From Candidatus Babelota bacterium (GTDB lineage Bacteria; Babelota; Babeliae; Babelales; Babelaceae), in the NCBI GenBank assembly GCA_003174035.1, contig PRDV01000067.1, forward strand, positions 1 through 13,537: DNA of 13,537 nt, read 5' to 3'. The first letter of the stretch is position 1, and every line of letters begins with the position of its first letter. The notes under the pieces are model-generated. The model had not been told where the DNA came from and did no database searches. It worked only from the letters and a program-made list of their open reading frames with translations. A program made the position numbers and the translations under genes. Positions 1 through 7,659 of the stretch are shown piece by piece.

Positions 1-88
1 TTGTCCTTTTTTATGCCACTTAAACTGAGCCTTCAGTAAAAAAATGTAGACCTTATTAGCGGGAGCCGTTGGATTTTTGCACTCATGC

Positions 89-118
89 TTGCCTAAATGG
101 CCTGTTTTGTTTTAAACT
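89..118 (+). promoter_or_regulatory. Possible sigma70-like promoter for the small acidic lipoprotein gene
   Basis: TTGCCT (89-94) and TAAACT (113-118) are separated by 18 bases and lie upstream of the gene starting at 161. The match is only moderate. The rest of 1-127 shows no convincing coding region or terminator. Confidence 0.25.
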
Positions 119-160
119 AGGCTCAATATGTTTTACATTAACCTCATTAAGGAGTTTTTT

Positions 161-466
161 ATGAAGTTAACCCCATTACTTTCCCTCTGCGGTTTGCTTG
201 CATTACTGCCACATTGTGGCGGCGGAAATTGCTGCTACAAATCAGCCCCGGCATGCCCAGCGGAAACAGCGTATGAACCAACCGTTCAGCAGGCGTCAGA
301 AGTAGTGGTAGAACAAGCAGCTCCACAATTTGTAGAACCGGTAGCAGCTCCAACCGCAGCTTTAGAACCTGATGAAGAATTTGAAGAGCTTGAGGAGCCA
401 AAAGCGCCAGCAGAAGCACCTGCAGTAGAGGATGAATTTGCTGAAGAAACAACGGAAACAAAGTAA
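161..466 (+). CDS. Small acidic exported protein, probable lipoprotein
   Basis: This is a 101-residue protein that I do not recognise. I chose the ATG at 161 because AAGGAG (149-154) lies 6 bases upstream and the translation then begins as a signal sequence; the in-frame ATG at 128 would add 11 residues and lacks such a site. Residues 3-17 are hydrophobic and lead into Cys19-Gly20-Gly21-Gly22, as in a lipoprotein signal. However, the residues before Cys19 are Leu-Pro-His rather than the usual small residues at -3 to -1, so lipidation is uncertain. Cys24 and Cys25 follow closely. From about residue 30 the chain is low-complexity, rich in Glu, Ala, Pro and Val, very acidic and probably disordered. 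It lies 67 bases before recJ with no clear terminator between, so co-transcription is possible. Function is unknown; a periplasm-facing anchored acidic tail fits what is visible. Confidence 0.6.
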   Translation: MKLTPLLSLCGLLALLPHCGGGNCCYKSAPACPAETAYEPTVQQASEVVVEQAAPQFVEPVAAPTAALEPDEEFEELEEPKAPAEAPAVEDEFAEETTETK

Positions 467-533
467 AAATACGAGCCCAAGAGCTCACTACCAAGATCAC
501 CTTATACTAAATAATATAATAAGGAGTAATTAA

Positions 534-2246
534 GTGATTACTGGTCTAAAATATCAATGGAAACTGCCTGAGCATACTACTCAGGCAGTTTTGGATTTAG
601 CGCTTTCCTATAATTTATCCATTCCTATCATGCATACACTTGTATCGCGAGGAATGACCACAAAAGAAAAACTTGATAACTATCTTTTTAGCACCCTCGA
701 GCGCGATGTGGCTCATCCTGGGCTTCTTAAGGATGCACAAAAGGCTGTTGAACGTATTTTGAGCGCTATAAAAAACCGTGAAAAAATTCTGATTTGTGGG
801 GACTATGACGTAGATGGCATCACCTCATCCGCCATGATGATGACCTGTCTTCTGCCTCTAGGAGCACAGATAAACTTTTTTTTGCCCCATCGAGTACGCG
901 ATGGCTATGGCCTTTCAGCTGCCACCGTTTTAAGAGCTGCTAAAAATAATTATAAAGTGCTCATAACCGTTGATAATGGCATTACTGCATTCGAAGCAGC
1001 GCTAGAAGCCCAACGACATGGCATTGATCTTATTATTACGGATCACCACAGGCCCTATAGTGAAGTACCTGCTGCTTATGCTATTATCAATCCGCATCAA
1101 GAAAACTGTTCATATCCTTATAAGACACTGGCCGGTGTTGGGGTTACCTTCAAAATTATTTCTCTGCTGTATGAACAACTTAACAAGCCACTTCCTCATA
1201 AAGTATATGAGCTTCTTATGCTCGGTACCATCGCCGATGTTGTGCCCCTGACCGGGGAAAATCGCTTTTGGGTACGCCATGGCTTGCAGCTCGTCAATGA
1301 ACAGGAAAGCCTCGCCTTAAAAATTCTCAAACAAAATGCTCGTTACACCAAACCCACGCTTTCTTCTACTGATATTGGATTCTCTATTACTCCTCAGATC
1401 AATGCGCTTGGGCGACTTGAAGATGCACGGGACGGCGTTGCCTTTCTTATTGGTTCTCAAGAACAAAAAGTAGCCCATATTGGTTCCGTGTTACGTGAGC
1501 TTAATGAAGCACGCAGAGCAATAGAAAAATCAGTCTATGCTGATGTTGAAGCAGTGATTGCGGAAAAAAAAATTAACCTCGAAACTGAGCGCATCATTCT
1601 TGCTTCATCTACCAGCTGGCAGCCGGGGGTGATTGGCCTGGTAGCCTCACGACTTGTAGGTACGTATCATCGACCAACCCTACTTTTTTCAATCACGAGT
1701 CAATCAATTGCAAAAGGTTCTTGTCGGTCCATTCCTGGGTTTAATATGTTTGAAGCGCTTCAAGAACATAAAGATCTGTTACTTTCCTTTGGGGGACATG
1801 CACAAGCTGCTGGGCTTTCACTACCTGTAAAGCGCCTTCCCCTCCTCAAGGAGCGTCTTGAAAGAACTATTGCCGAAAGAGTGCCCGTTTTTGAAACGAA
1901 GCCAAAGCTTATGCTCGATGCAGAAATTACGCTTGCTGAAGTTAATCAGAAACTAATGGCTGATATGGCAAACCTAGAGCCATTCGGCAACGAAAACACC
2001 AAGCCTACTTTTTACCTGACTCAGGTTCACGTAATGGAAACACAGCTATTAAAAGAGGCGCATACTAAATGCATGGTTTTTAAAGATGGCGTTATGAAAC
2101 CGGTCATATTCTTTAACCGACCGGAGCTCTATACATTCCTAGCTGCACGCAAAGATGAGCCCGTATCGCTTGCAGTACAAGCTACTGAAAATCATTTTAA
2201 TGGTCGCGTATCAACAGAATTACAAGGCATGGATGTGGCGTTATGA
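534..2246 (+). CDS. recJ: Single-stranded-DNA-specific 5'-3' exonuclease RecJ
   Basis: A 570-residue DHH-family exonuclease, close to the usual bacterial RecJ length, that degrades 5' ssDNA ends in recombination and mismatch or base-excision repair. The GTG start at 534 is supported by AAGGAG at 521-526, 7 bases upstream, and by the RecJ-like N-terminus. Visible motifs: DYDVDG (91-95 region, with Asp90, Asp92 and Asp94), VDNG (146-149), the name-giving DHH (170-172), and GTIADVVPL (231-239), all of which supply metal-binding residues. QINALGRLEDA (289-298) follows. The DHHA1 domain ends in SFGGHAQAAG (418-427), and a C-terminal OB-like region contains LEPFGNEN (481-488). All catalytic motifs look intact. 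Its last codons overlap the cmk start (ATGA), implying translational coupling. A perfect stem-loop sits within codons 10-20. A weak -10-like TATACT lies at 503-508. Confidence 0.96.
   Translation: MITGLKYQWKLPEHTTQAVLDLALSYNLSIPIMHTLVSRGMTTKEKLDNYLFSTLERDVAHPGLLKDAQKAVERILSAIKNREKILICGDYDVDGITSSAMMMTCLLPLGAQINFFLPHRVRDGYGLSAATVLRAAKNNYKVLITVDNGITAFEAALEAQRHGIDLIITDHHRPYSEVPAAYAIINPHQENCSYPYKTLAGVGVTFKIISLLYEQLNKPLPHKVYELLMLGTIADVVPLTGENRFWVRHGLQLVNEQESLALKILKQNARYTKPTLSSTDIGFSITPQINALGRLEDARDGVAFLIGSQEQKVAHIGSVLRELNEARRAIEKSVYADVEAVIAEKKINLETERIILASSTSWQPGVIGLVASRLVGTYHRPTLLFSITSQSIAKGSCRSIPGFNMFEALQEHKDLLLSFGGHAQAAGLSLPVKRLPLLKERLERTIAERVPVFETKPKLMLDAEITLAEVNQKLMADMANLEPFGNENTKPTFYLTQVHVMETQLLKEAHTKCMVFKDGVMKPVIFFNRPELYTFLAARKDEPVSLAVQATENHFNGRVSTELQGMDVAL
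561..591 (+). promoter_or_regulatory. Perfect 12-bp stem-loop inside the start of recJ
   Basis: AAACTGCCTGAG (561-572), a 7-base loop and CTCAGGCAGTTT (580-591) form a perfect 12-bp inverted repeat. It begins 27 bases after the recJ start codon. One further T (592) and then GG follow, so the U-tract is short for a full terminator. It resembles an attenuator or a translation-modulating hairpin, and it encodes part of the RecJ N-terminus. The structure is seen directly; a regulatory role is inferred. Confidence 0.45.
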
Positions 2247-2923
2247 TCATAACCATTGATGGACCTACGGCGAGCGGTAAATCAACTATTGCATATCAAG
2301 TTGCTGAACAGCGCGCAGCTCTTTATATTAATTCAGGCCTTCTTTTTAGGGCCATTGGCTATCTCGCACTGAAAGAGGATATTTCTTTGAGTACGGATCT
2401 ATCCACCCATGATGGCGCTCTCTCACGCCTTCTTGAAAGGCTTTTTAATCAAGGTGAACTAACGTACAGGTATACAAAGGAAACAGGTCCACAAATTTTT
2501 TCTGTTCATGAATCAATTACTCCTCATTTAAAAACCGTGGAGATTGATACTGCAGCATCAATTGTTGCTCTCAATCCATTGGTAAGGCAAACGGTCCTTG
2601 ACTATCAAAGAAAGCTTGCCAATGATTTTAGCGTGGTTGCCGATGGCCGCGATTGCGGCACTATTGTCTTCCCCCATGCGACTTATAAATTTTATATCAC
2701 GGCGAGCCTTGAGGTACGTGCCGCTCGTTGGCAACAAAATCCGCATAATAAACATTTTACCCTTGAAGAATGCATAGCTATCGTAAAAGAGCGTGATGCG
2801 CGAGATTCAGCACGATCATTAGCGCCCTTAAAACCAGCTGATGATGCTTTCATCATCGACACAAGTCATATGAGCGTAGCGGAAGTTTTGGACACCATCT
2901 TTGAAATAGTTGATCCACCCTAA
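2243..2923 (+). CDS. cmk: Cytidylate (CMP/dCMP) kinase
   Basis: A 226-residue cytosolic kinase that phosphorylates CMP and dCMP to the diphosphates with ATP, in pyrimidine nucleotide salvage and recycling. Length matches the family (about 220-230). It shows the P-loop GPTASGKST (7-15), an NSGLLFRA segment (30-37) in place of the usual D-S-G-x-x-Y-R substrate loop, and GRDCGT (135-140), corresponding to the GRDxGT motif. The C-terminal block RDxRDxxR...APLKPAxDA (184-202) is characteristic of Cmk. The start ATG overlaps the recJ stop (ATGA), with no strong ribosome site of its own, so translation probably depends on coupling. It ends just before the promoter of the MerR gene, with no visible terminator in between. 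Confidence 0.95.
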   Translation: MIITIDGPTASGKSTIAYQVAEQRAALYINSGLLFRAIGYLALKEDISLSTDLSTHDGALSRLLERLFNQGELTYRYTKETGPQIFSVHESITPHLKTVEIDTAASIVALNPLVRQTVLDYQRKLANDFSVVADGRDCGTIVFPHATYKFYITASLEVRAARWQQNPHNKHFTLEECIAIVKERDARDSARSLAPLKPADDAFIIDTSHMSVAEVLDTIFEIVDPP

Positions 2924-2931
2924 AAAAAAAC

Positions 2932-2962
2932 TTGACAATCACGTGGCGTTATGGATTATTCT
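2932..2962 (+). promoter_or_regulatory. Promoter of the MerR-family gene, possibly with a 19-bp spacer
   Basis: A consensus TTGACA (2932-2937) starts 9 bases after the cmk stop. TATTCT (2957-2962) lies 19 bases downstream of it, the long spacing typical of promoters that MerR-family regulators bind and untwist. A 16-base reading using GATTAT (2954-2959) is also possible. The spacer has only a weak dyad (ATC...GAT at its ends). A second -10-like GATAAT (2985-2990) lies further down, overlapping a short palindrome CGTA-GAA-TACG (2975-2985). Confidence 0.55.
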
Positions 2963-3015
2963 GAAAAACATTCGCGTAGAATACGATAATTCATTGCCGT
3001 TGGAGCACACGAAAA

Positions 3016-3456
3016 ATGAGAACCTGGTACGTAAAGAAGCTGAGTAAATTAACCAATATATCGGTGCGCACCCTGCATTATTATGATAAAATTAATTTGC
3101 TTAAACCATCAGCAAGAGGGCCTAACGGCTATCGGCTTTATTCAGAAGACGATCTCCTTAATCTTGAACAAATTATCGCACTCAAATTCTTCGGATTCAC
3201 CCTCGCTCAAATTAGAATGATTATTCAAAGCAAAGCAGATACCTTAAAGTTATTGCGCTCACAGCTTAATCTGATACAAGAAGAAATCTCTTACCTTGAA
3301 AATGCCCAACGGAAGCTACTCACCAGCACCATTAGTGAATTAGAGTCTAAAAAAAATGTCGATTGGCATGGCATTGTTGAACTCATCGAAGCCTATGCCC
3401 AAGCCAATGAGCTTAAACGGCAACAGACGACAGAATTCTTTGAAAATCAATCCTAG
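3016..3456 (+). CDS. MerR-family transcriptional regulator
   Basis: A 146-residue DNA-binding regulator. Residues 5-73 form the MerR winged helix-turn-helix: the first helices hold the VRTLHYYDK recognition segment (17-25), followed by the wing with NGYRLYSEDDL (37-47). Residues 75-115 look like the long antiparallel coiled coil used for dimerisation. The remaining ~30 residues are short and have no cluster of metal-binding Cys, which argues against a metal sensor of the MerR or ZntR type. It resembles the N-terminal part of the TipA/Mta-like drug-responsive branch, but without their full effector domain, so the ligand is unknown. ATG 3016 is preceded by TTGGAG about 10 bases upstream. The gene has its own promoter, probably autoregulated, and ends 2 bases from the convergent lysS stop. 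The regulated genes cannot be told; itself and the S9 peptidase are candidates. Confidence 0.88.
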   Translation: MRTWYVKKLSKLTNISVRTLHYYDKINLLKPSARGPNGYRLYSEDDLLNLEQIIALKFFGFTLAQIRMIIQSKADTLKLLRSQLNLIQEEISYLENAQRKLLTSTISELESKKNVDWHGIVELIEAYAQANELKRQQTTEFFENQS

Positions 3457-3458
3457 GA

Positions 3459-4967
3459 TCATTCATGCTTTTTCTTCAGCGTAGGAAATAGGATTACTTC
3501 TTTAATCGATGGCGTATGAGTAAGTATCATCACTAAGCGATCAATACCTATACCTACACCAACTGCAGGTGGCAGGCCATATTCCAGGGCCTTAATGTAA
3601 TCTGCATCAAATTGATGCGCTTCCTCATTGCCAGCCTCATGCGCTTTAAGCTGCTCATGAAAACGTTGAGCCTGATCGAATGGATCGTTCAACTCATTAT
3701 AGCTATTGGCAATTTCCATACCTGCCATGAAAAACTCATACCGAGGGGCAATGGTAGGATGTGCGCTATCTTTTTTGGTTAACGGTGAAACTTCTAGCGG
3801 AAAGCCTATAATAAAGGTTGGCTGAATGAGTTTTGATTCGACGAGCTCCTCAAAAAGAGCGTAGACCTTCTCAGCGCGGGAAGCAGATGCAGTAAGCTTA
3901 AGACCAAACTTCTTGAGCGTAGCGTCAATACCTTCTTGAGAAAGTTCTGATTTTTCAAGAGAACCATAGGTAATTACAGCATCCTCCATAGAAAGCCGAG
4001 CAAACGGGGATTTAAAATCGATAACATGGTCACCATAAGCCACAGAAAGCGTTCCACAAACCTTCTGCGCAATCGAGCGTAATATATTCTCAACCAAATC
4101 CATGCTAAAATGATAATCCTTATGCGCAGTATAAAACTCGAGCATCGTAAATTCAGGATTATGGCGCGTTGATATCCCCTCATTACGGAAATTACGATTT
4201 ATTTCGTACACACGCTCCAGTCCACCTACCAATAATCGTTTTAAATAGAGCTCAGGGGCAATACGCAAATAAAAATCTGAACCCAGTGCATTGTGATGCG
4301 TAATAAAGGGTTTAGCCGCTGCCCCCCCTGCAATAGGATGAAGCATAGGAGTTTCAACTTCCACATAGCCTTCAGCATTGAGAAAATTCCGCATTTCAGC
4401 GACGATGAGGCTGCGCTTCATAAAACGCTCACGCGTTACCTCATTGGTCATCAGATCAAGATAGCGCTGACGATATTTTGTTTCAACATCCTGCAGCCCA
4501 TGGAACTTTTCAGGCAATGGATACAAACACTTACTCAAAAGTACATACTTTTCAACCTTGAGTGTTACTTCACCAGTCTTCGTTCTAAAGGGGGTACCTT
4601 GAACCCAGATAACATCTCCCAGATCAATAAGATCCTCAAAAATCTTAAACTGTTCAGCCCCGATCACATCTTCACGAATATAAATTTGAAGCCGACCTGA
4701 AGAATCCTGCAGATGAGCAAAAGCGGTCTTGCCATGCAGGCGTATAGTCATCAAGCGACCCGCGAGCGCAGAGGTATGTTCAGGAGCTGTATCTTCAAAT
4801 AGCGTAAGTATCCCCGAGGCATGGTCCGTTACTGGTTGAGCATCAGGCCATGGCTCAATGCCCAAAGCACGTAGTTTGGCAACTTTTTCTATCCGATTGC
4901 GATGCTCCGCCGATTCATCCAGCGTTTCGAGTTCTTGTACGATTTCTTCCTTGGTATTCTTTATCAT
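3459..4967 (-). CDS. lysS: Lysyl-tRNA synthetase, class II
   Basis: A 502-residue cytosolic enzyme that charges tRNA-Lys with lysine using ATP. I start it at the ATG ending at 4967; the frame is open further upstream to 5027, but that would add 20 hydrophobic residues not found in LysRS and would run into the neighbouring promoter. Length then matches E. coli LysRS (505). After a helical N-terminus, residues about 66-150 form the OB-fold anticodon-binding domain. Motif 1 lies around 200-212 (EVETPMLHPIAGGAAAKPF region), motif 2 is FRNEGISTRHNPEFTMLE (260-277), and motif 3 is GIGIDRLVMIL (472-482). The usual RYEFF..G.EIANSYNELNDP block is at 409-429. All catalytic motifs look intact. It converges on the MerR gene and diverges from the S9 peptidase. 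The ribosome site is weak (TTGGAT region). Confidence 0.96.
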   Translation of the reverse strand: MIKNTKEEIVQELETLDESAEHRNRIEKVAKLRALGIEPWPDAQPVTDHASGILTLFEDTAPEHTSALAGRLMTIRLHGKTAFAHLQDSSGRLQIYIREDVIGAEQFKIFEDLIDLGDVIWVQGTPFRTKTGEVTLKVEKYVLLSKCLYPLPEKFHGLQDVETKYRQRYLDLMTNEVTRERFMKRSLIVAEMRNFLNAEGYVEVETPMLHPIAGGAAAKPFITHHNALGSDFYLRIAPELYLKRLLVGGLERVYEINRNFRNEGISTRHNPEFTMLEFYTAHKDYHFSMDLVENILRSIAQKVCGTLSVAYGDHVIDFKSPFARLSMEDAVITYGSLEKSELSQEGIDATLKKFGLKLTASASRAEKVYALFEELVESKLIQPTFIIGFPLEVSPLTKKDSAHPTIAPRYEFFMAGMEIANSYNELNDPFDQAQRFHEQLKAHEAGNEEAHQFDADYIKALEYGLPPAVGVGIGIDRLVMILTHTPSIKEVILFPTLKKKHE

Positions 4968-5020
4968 GATATATCCAAACACATAAAAATAATATTCGAT
5001 TCCAAACAATAAAATTGACA

Positions 5021-5049
5021 GTGGCACTTTATTTTTTAACTGCTATACT
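5021..5049 (+). promoter_or_regulatory. Promoter of the S9 peptidase gene with an extended -10 box
   Basis: TGCTATACT (5041-5049) is an extended -10 element. GTGGCA (5021-5026) fits a -35 box at a 17-base spacing. A perfect TTGACA (5015-5020) also lies just upstream but is 23 bases from this -10. The transcript would start near 5056, leaving about 75 bases of leader before the ATG at 5132. Confidence 0.5.
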
Positions 5050-5060
5050 TGAGAAGTATA
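5044..5060. promoter_or_regulatory. Perfect inverted repeat over the -10 box, operator-like
   Basis: TATACTT-GAG-AAGTATA is a perfect 7-bp inverted repeat with a 3-base centre. It covers the -10 box and the expected transcription start of the S9 peptidase gene. A second overlapping repeat, TTGAG (5049-5053) with CTCAA (5062-5066), could form an alternative pairing in RNA. Position and symmetry suggest a repressor site; the protein that binds is unknown. Confidence 0.4.
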
Positions 5061-5131
5061 CCTCAAATTTACACTTCAGGAAATTTTTCATTGGCTTTGC
5101 TCTATTTCCTGCTTACTCAAATCGGAGATTT

Positions 5132-7066
5132 ATGAATAAGAGATATGGCATTTTACTTTTTATTATAGCACCACTGGCAGTTCTCGCACTGCGTAATCAT
5201 TTACGAACTCCAGTAATCCCGCTCATTCCACGGTCGGTTCTTTTTGGTAATCCTGAAAAAGTGGGACCGTCCCTTTCACCAGATGGAACTCAGCTTGCCT
5301 ATTTAGCACCGCTCACCCCATCGCAAGAAAAAGCAGTTCTCAACATTTGGGTGCAAACACTTGGCAAGAACGATGCCCATCCTATCACCAATGAAACTGA
5401 GCGATCTCTTGGTTCCTATTTTTGGTCGAATGATGGATCAGAGATTTTGTTTTTAAAAGATTCCCAAGGCGATGAAAATTGGCGTCTCTATGGCATAAAA
5501 CTAAAAACGCAAGAAATCACTAATTACACGCCGTTTGAACAGGTACAAACCCGCATCATTCCCCATAAAAATAGAGAGACATCGATTATATTGCTTGGTC
5601 TGAATAAAGATAACGCAGAATCACATGATGTCTATGCTCTTGATCTTACCACCAAAAAGTTGTCACTCGTCTGTAAAAATCCAGGCAAAGTAGTTCAATG
5701 GGTCGCAGATCGTGAGTTGACTATCAGGGCAGCATTACAAGAGTTAGAAGATGGCTCAAGAGCAGCACTGTATAGAAAAGATGCACAATCAAATTGGGAA
5801 ACAGTTCGTACCTATGCTCCTGAAGATAATAATGATCTCTGTGCTATACAAGGATTTTCTGCTCAGCATAATCTGTTGTACCTAACAGAATGCAAGGGAT
5901 CAAATACCATCCGCTTTGTAACCTATAATTGCACTACACAAGAAATCAAATGTATAGGCGAAGATGCTGAATATGACGTCGCATCAGCCTCCATTCATCC
6001 CGAAACCGATGAGATCGAAGCGATTATTTGTGAAAAAGCAAAAGTTGAATATCGTATCCTGAATCAAGGGGGTCTAACCGATAGAATTCTTAAAGCATTC
6101 TCATCTTACGCAGGCGATGTTCATTTCTTAAGCCGCGATAAGGCGCTTGTCCACTGGATTATTGGCATTACAAGCGATATTTCCGCGGTTACCTATTATC
6201 TGTATAATGATAAAACTGGTGAAATAACTAAACTCTTCAAGGCTCGCCCAGATTTGAAAGAGGAATTTCTTGCCCCAACTGAACCCGTATCTTTCAAGAG
6301 CCGTGATGGCCTGACGTTGCATGGGTATTTGACCTATCCAAAGAATCGTACCTCTTCTCAAGTACCTCTAGTACTGTATGTTCACGGAGGACCATGGTAT
6401 CGTGACAGTTGGGGATACGACGGTACAGTCCAATGGCTTGCAAACAGAGGCTATGCAGTTCTCCAAGTGAATTTTAGAGGGTCACTCGGCTATGGCAAAA
6501 AGTTTGTCAATGCAGCCAATAAGGAATGGGGCGCGAAAATGCATGATGATCTTATAGATGCTGTCAATTGGGCTATCGCATCAGGCATAGCCAACAGAAA
6601 AAAAATTGCTATTTATGGCGGCTCTTATGGGGGTTATGCTGCTCTGTGCGGCGCTGCATTTACTCCTGATACCTTTTGCTGTGCGGTAGATATTGTAGGA
6701 CCAAGCAATTTGATAACACTTATCCAATCTTTTCCTCCTTATTGGAAAGCATTCATGAAAAGAGCCTATCAGCGGATAGGTAACCCTGAAACAGAAGCTG
6801 AATTCCTAAAATCTCGTTCGCCGCTTTTTAAAGCGGATGCCATAAAGTGCCCGCTTCTTATCGCGCAAGGAGCGAAAGATCCGCGCGTTACCGTAGCTGA
6901 ATCCGACCAAATTGTGGAGGCACTCAAAAAGCATGGCATTCAGCATGAATATTTGCTCTTTCCTGACGAAGGCCATGGCTTTGTAAATGCCCACAATAAG
7001 TTGAAATTCTATGCTGCGGCTGAAAAGTTCCTTGCGAAACATTTAGGCGGTCGTTGCGAAGATTAA
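5132..7066 (+). CDS. S9-family serine peptidase (prolyl oligopeptidase/acylaminoacyl-peptidase type)
   Basis: A 644-residue peptidase. The start is the ATG at 5132, with GGAG at 5124-5127; the frame extends upstream to a TTG at 5015, but that TTG is part of a promoter-like TTGACA. Residues 5-20 are a hydrophobic segment after a positively charged start, so the protein is exported or anchored with its body outside the cytoplasm. Residues about 40-370 are beta-rich with repeats like LSPDGTQLAYL (48-58) and WSNDGSEILFL (98-108), as in the S9 beta-propeller that gates the active site. Residues about 385-640 are the alpha/beta-hydrolase domain: HGGPW (418-422) helps form the oxyanion hole, nucleophile Ser498 lies in GGSYGG, Asp583 in AKDPRV and His615 in EGHGF. 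The triad is complete. It likely trims peptides, perhaps from host-derived protein. It is followed at once by a terminator. Confidence 0.93.
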   Translation: MNKRYGILLFIIAPLAVLALRNHLRTPVIPLIPRSVLFGNPEKVGPSLSPDGTQLAYLAPLTPSQEKAVLNIWVQTLGKNDAHPITNETERSLGSYFWSNDGSEILFLKDSQGDENWRLYGIKLKTQEITNYTPFEQVQTRIIPHKNRETSIILLGLNKDNAESHDVYALDLTTKKLSLVCKNPGKVVQWVADRELTIRAALQELEDGSRAALYRKDAQSNWETVRTYAPEDNNDLCAIQGFSAQHNLLYLTECKGSNTIRFVTYNCTTQEIKCIGEDAEYDVASASIHPETDEIEAIICEKAKVEYRILNQGGLTDRILKAFSSYAGDVHFLSRDKALVHWIIGITSDISAVTYYLYNDKTGEITKLFKARPDLKEEFLAPTEPVSFKSRDGLTLHGYLTYPKNRTSSQVPLVLYVHGGPWYRDSWGYDGTVQWLANRGYAVLQVNFRGSLGYGKKFVNAANKEWGAKMHDDLIDAVNWAIASGIANRKKIAIYGGSYGGYAALCGAAFTPDTFCCAVDIVGPSNLITLIQSFPPYWKAFMKRAYQRIGNPETEAEFLKSRSPLFKADAIKCPLLIAQGAKDPRVTVAESDQIVEALKKHGIQHEYLLFPDEGHGFVNAHNKLKFYAAAEKFLAKHLGGRCED

Positions 7067-7084
7067 TACGTACAAAATATGGTC

Positions 7085-7110
7085 AGGGAGCTTTCTAAGC
7101 TCCCTTTATT
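7085..7110 (+). terminator. Rho-independent terminator after the S9 peptidase gene
   Basis: AGGGAGCTT (7085-7093), a 3-base loop TCT and AAGCTCCCT (7097-7105) make a perfect 9-bp stem followed by TTTATTTAT, starting 18 bases after the stop codon. On the other strand the hairpin lies just beyond the stop of the convergent secreted-protein gene. The T-run there is weak, but the hairpin may serve both genes. Confidence 0.85.
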
Positions 7111-7562
7111 TATGGATTTGGGGCAGTTGGTGATATAGGTGTGTTTTTAAAAGTATCGGCACCGACAAAAAAGCTTGAATGTCTTACCGATTGCAATGTC
7201 CAACCTTTTTGTGAATCATAAGCAATAATAATGACCCTATTTGCATCATCTGAAAGTCCTGATTGTTGAATAACTGTTTTCCAATCACCTTTACCTGTCA
7301 TATCAGCCTGTATGGTATACCCTGTTTTGATATTAACCAATTCTCCCGCCTTTCCATAAATCGAGTGGGGTTTTATTACGTCAGACCAGGTCGTTGAGTC
7401 TGCCCAACAATTCGGATCGAGTATATTTGAGCAATTATAAGCAGTTTTACCTATCCATGACATACCAAATTTAATTGGATAATCTGTCTGATTATATACA
7501 ATCACATCTGCTTGAGCCAAAAAGTACGTACTCATGAGCACTGCTACGGCTATTTTTTTCAT
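7110..7562 (-). CDS. Small secreted protein of unknown function
   Basis: A 150-residue protein that I do not recognise. The ATG ending at 7562 has AAGGAA at 7569-7574 (minus strand), 6 bases upstream. Residues 1-18 form a classical signal peptide: MKK, a hydrophobic core, then A-Q-A before Asp19, a good signal peptidase I site. The mature part starts with a DVIVYNQTDYPIKFGMSW stretch, typical of a secreted beta-strand-rich domain. It has just two Cys, Cys44 and Cys52, close enough for one disulphide, several Trp (36, 53 and others), and a Pro-rich C-terminus. No enzyme motif is visible. It converges on the S9 peptidase gene and shares its terminator region. A periplasmic or host-exposed structural or binding protein is possible, but that is a guess. 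Confidence 0.8.
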   Translation of the reverse strand: MKKIAVAVLMSTYFLAQADVIVYNQTDYPIKFGMSWIGKTAYNCSNILDPNCWADSTTWSDVIKPHSIYGKAGELVNIKTGYTIQADMTGKGDWKTVIQQSGLSDDANRVIIIAYDSQKGWTLQSVRHSSFFVGADTFKNTPISPTAPNP

Positions 7563-7600
7563 AGTGGGTTCCTTTCATTAAGATTGTTATTGATGCCATA

Positions 7601-7630
7601 ATTATAGAATACCAATAGAAAACATTTAAA
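7601..7630 (-). promoter_or_regulatory. Promoter for the small secreted-protein gene
   Basis: On the minus strand, TTTAAA (7625-7630) and a perfect TATAAT (7601-7606) are spaced by 18 bases. They lie about 40-65 bases before the start codon, in AT-rich DNA. Confidence 0.4.
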
Positions 7631-7659
7631 ATCAATATTTTTTATAAATTGTTCTAATT

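Noticed and set aside
128..160. Start of the small lipoprotein gene at ATG 128
   Set aside because: ATG 161 has AAGGAG at ideal spacing and gives a clean signal sequence.
2840..2857. Hairpin GATGATG-CTTT-CATCATC in cmk
   Set aside because: It falls in the conserved Asp-Asp-Ala...Ile-Ile-Asp coding motif and has no following T-run.
4293..4700. 135-codon plus-strand frame opposite lysS
   Set aside because: It lies entirely antisense to an intact, well-conserved gene, with no ribosome site or family resemblance.
4968..5027. Twenty-residue N-terminal extension of LysRS
   Set aside because: It is hydrophobic, unlike LysRS N-termini, and lies in the divergent promoter region; ATG 4967 gives the normal family length.
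5015..5131. Longer S9 peptidase starting at TTG 5015
   Set aside because: The TTG belongs to a TTGACA box, the extension overlaps promoter elements, and ATG 5132 has GGAG upstream and begins a membrane segment.
6821..6836. Palindrome CCGCTTT-TT-AAAGCGG in the S9 peptidase gene
   Set aside because: It lies mid-gene with a 2-base loop and no T-run; probably a coding coincidence.
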